From the NCBI GenBank assembly GCA_020025735.1, contig JAHHRP010000102.1, forward strand, positions 1 through 6,788: a DNA stretch of 6,788 nucleotides, given 5' to 3'. Within the stretch, counting starts at the first letter, position 1; each line of letters begins with the position of its first letter. The notes below the pieces were generated by a model. That model was not told where the DNA came from. It was given only the letters and a program-made list of their open reading frames with translations, and made no database searches. This DNA comes from Evtepia sp. GTDB lineage: Bacteria; Bacillota; Clostridia; Oscillospirales; Oscillospiraceae. Position numbers and translations under genes: made by a program. Positions 5,835-6,788 of the stretch are shown piece by piece.

Positions 5835-5902
5835 CGTTTGTGCTGTTCAGGCAGAGAGAGGCCGTTGCAGAGGTCTACACTGCAACGGCCTTTTCACAAA
5901 CG
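5835..5902 (+). repeat. Outer inverted repeat enclosing the terminator
   Basis: CGTTTGTG (5835-5842) is perfectly complementary to CACAAACG (5895-5902). The arms bracket the terminator hairpin at 5858-5894, and the 3' arm follows immediately after its T-run. Pairing would need transcription through the terminator. It may only be a remnant or chance, but it could also shield the 3' end of read-through RNA. Confidence 0.4.
5858..5894 (+). terminator. Strong intrinsic terminator after the carboxypeptidase
   Basis: AGGCCGTTGCAG (5859-5870) pairs perfectly with CTGCAACGGCCT (5880-5891), giving 12 pairs and a nine-base loop, and the 3' arm runs into TTTT (5891-5894). The stem can extend by G-U pairing at 5858/5892. 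It ends the carboxypeptidase transcript and separates it from the cysteine desulfurase promoter at 5987. Between them (5903-5986) I see only G/C-rich partial dyads, such as GGCCCC (5912-5917) with GGGGCC (5950-5955), and no gene. Confidence 0.9.
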
Positions 5903-5986
5903 CAGAAAGGCGGCCCCCTCGCCATTTCCTTCTCTTTGCTTCGGCAGGTGGGGCCCTGTTCTGCTCCAGGGGAATCTTCCCTTCCC

Positions 5987-6015
5987 TTGACTTTTCCCCA
6001 TCAAGTCTTTACAAT
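5987..6015 (+). promoter_or_regulatory. Near-consensus sigma-A-like promoter for the cysteine desulfurase
   Basis: TTGACT (5987-5992, 5 of 6) and TACAAT (6010-6015, 5 of 6) are separated by exactly 17 bases. The transcription start should be near 6022, giving a short leader of about 25 bases. No IscR- or Rrf2-type operator is obvious, although CTTGACTTTTCCCCATCAAG (5986-6005) has CTTGA and TCAAG at its two ends, a five-base dyad spanning the -35 and spacer that a repressor could use. Confidence 0.85.
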
Positions 6016-6045
6016 GGAAACCGATTTTGAGGAAGTTGAGGGGAT

Positions 6046-6788
6046 ATGACGTCTATGGATATGATTTATTTCGATCACGCCGCCACCACGCGTGTCCTGC
6101 CAGAGGCTGCTCAGTCGGCCATGGAGGCCATGACAGAGGCTTTTGGGAATCCCTCTGCCCTGTATCGCCTTGGTACCCAGGCCAGCACCGCTCTGGATGA
6201 GCACCGAATCCAGGTAGCCCAGGCATTGGGCTGTAAGGCTGAGGAAGTCTATTTTACCTCTGGGGGTACAGAAGGCGACAACTGGGCCATCGCCATGGCT
6301 GCCCACTTGGGACGGCACAAGGGAAAGCACATCATCACCACCGCCATCGAGCATGCAGCGGTAATAGAGCCTTGCAAGGCCTTGGAAAGTCAGGGGTATG
6401 ACGTTACCTATCTTACGCCTGATGCCAAAGGGCACATCTCTTTGGCTGACTTGGAAGCCGCCTTGCGTCCAGAGACTGTGCTGGTGTCTATCATGCTGGT
6501 GAACAATGAGACAGGGGCCATCCAGCCTGTGGCAGAGGCTGCCCAACTTCTTCGTCGAAAGAAGTCTGGGGCCTTACTGCACACCGATGCTGTGCAGGGG
6601 TTTTTAAAACTCCCCTTCACCCCCAAATCTTTAGGTGTAGATCTTCTGACCATCAGCGGCCACAAGATCGGAGCCATGAAAGGATCTGGCGCCTTGTATC
6701 TCCGCCATGGCCTGCGTGGTATCCCCTTCCTTCGGGGAGGCGGACAAGAGAAACAACTTCGTTCCGGCACAGAAGCCACCCCCCAGAT
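6046..6788 (+). CDS. Cysteine desulfurase, NifS/IscS class, 3' end outside the window
   Basis: Class V aminotransferase-fold, PLP-dependent enzyme that takes sulfur from L-cysteine as an enzyme persulfide, for Fe-S clusters or tRNA thiolation. The 247 visible codons are open to the window edge. Visible signatures are FDHAATT (9-15, where most relatives have LDNAATT), the PLP phosphate-binding SGGTEGDN (72-79), H103 in IEHAAV stacking on PLP, NNETG (153-157), DAVQ (181-184), the Schiff-base lysine K207 in SGHKIGAMKG, GGGQE (231-235) and RSGT (239-242). The catalytic cysteine loop and C-terminus lie beyond the edge. The start is uncertain: ATG at 6046, 6055 and 6061 are all in frame. GAGGGG (6038-6043) is very close to 6046 and 12 or more bases from 6061, where the family usually begins (MIYFD). 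Its partner gene (for example thiI, mnmA or iscU) cannot be seen. Confidence 0.93.
   Translation, partial: MTSMDMIYFDHAATTRVLPEAAQSAMEAMTEAFGNPSALYRLGTQASTALDEHRIQVAQALGCKAEEVYFTSGGTEGDNWAIAMAAHLGRHKGKHIITTAIEHAAVIEPCKALESQGYDVTYLTPDAKGHISLADLEAALRPETVLVSIMLVNNETGAIQPVAEAAQLLRRKKSGALLHTDAVQGFLKLPFTPKSLGVDLLTISGHKIGAMKGSGALYLRHGLRGIPFLRGGGQEKQLRSGTEATPQ

Noticed and set aside
5774..6049. 91-codon open frame across the dacF end and the following spacer
   Set aside because: It runs through a strong terminator and a near-consensus promoter, has no ribosome binding site, and shows no protein-like composition.

Overview
The window reads as chromosomal housekeeping DNA from a Gram-positive Clostridia-type anaerobe, most likely an Oscillospiraceae-like gut bacterium (inference from protein character, strong AGGAGG-type ribosome binding sites, sigma-A-like promoters and moderately high G+C). 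All supported genes lie on the + strand. I see no mobile element, CRISPR array, tRNA or rRNA gene.

Layout. (1) 1-455: a sigma-A-like promoter, a hairpin-rich leader of about 120 nt, and a small unrecognised gene of 82 codons. (2) 456-874: no convincing gene; an AT-rich dyad region, an extended -10 promoter, and an unusually long (about 265 nt), inverted-repeat-rich leader for murA. (3) 875-2173: murA, with a TTG start. (4) 2245-2284: a strong terminator-like hairpin ending almost on the ribosome binding site of the next gene. (5) 2297-4569: rlmH and a phosphoglucomutase/phosphomannomutase-type gene, 50 nt apart and probably co-transcribed, closed by a strong terminator at 4585-4620. (6) 4689-5822: a secreted D-alanyl-D-alanine carboxypeptidase of the DacF/PBP5 type, followed by a strong terminator nested inside a second inverted repeat. 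(7) 5987-6788: a near-consensus promoter and the first 247 codons of a NifS/IscS-type cysteine desulfurase that runs off the window.

How the genes relate. MurA makes the first committed peptidoglycan precursor, the carboxypeptidase trims finished peptidoglycan, and the hexose-phosphate mutase can feed sugar nucleotides to the envelope, so three of the six genes bear on envelope building. RlmH finishes the 23S rRNA decoding-region modification, and the cysteine desulfurase supplies sulfur for tRNA thiolation or Fe-S clusters. The proteins are all ordinary members of known families. The least explained content is RNA-level: the murA leader (611-874) and the terminator/alternative pairing between murA and rlmH. 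I found no evidence for a wholly new protein system here; those two RNA candidates are the best leads.
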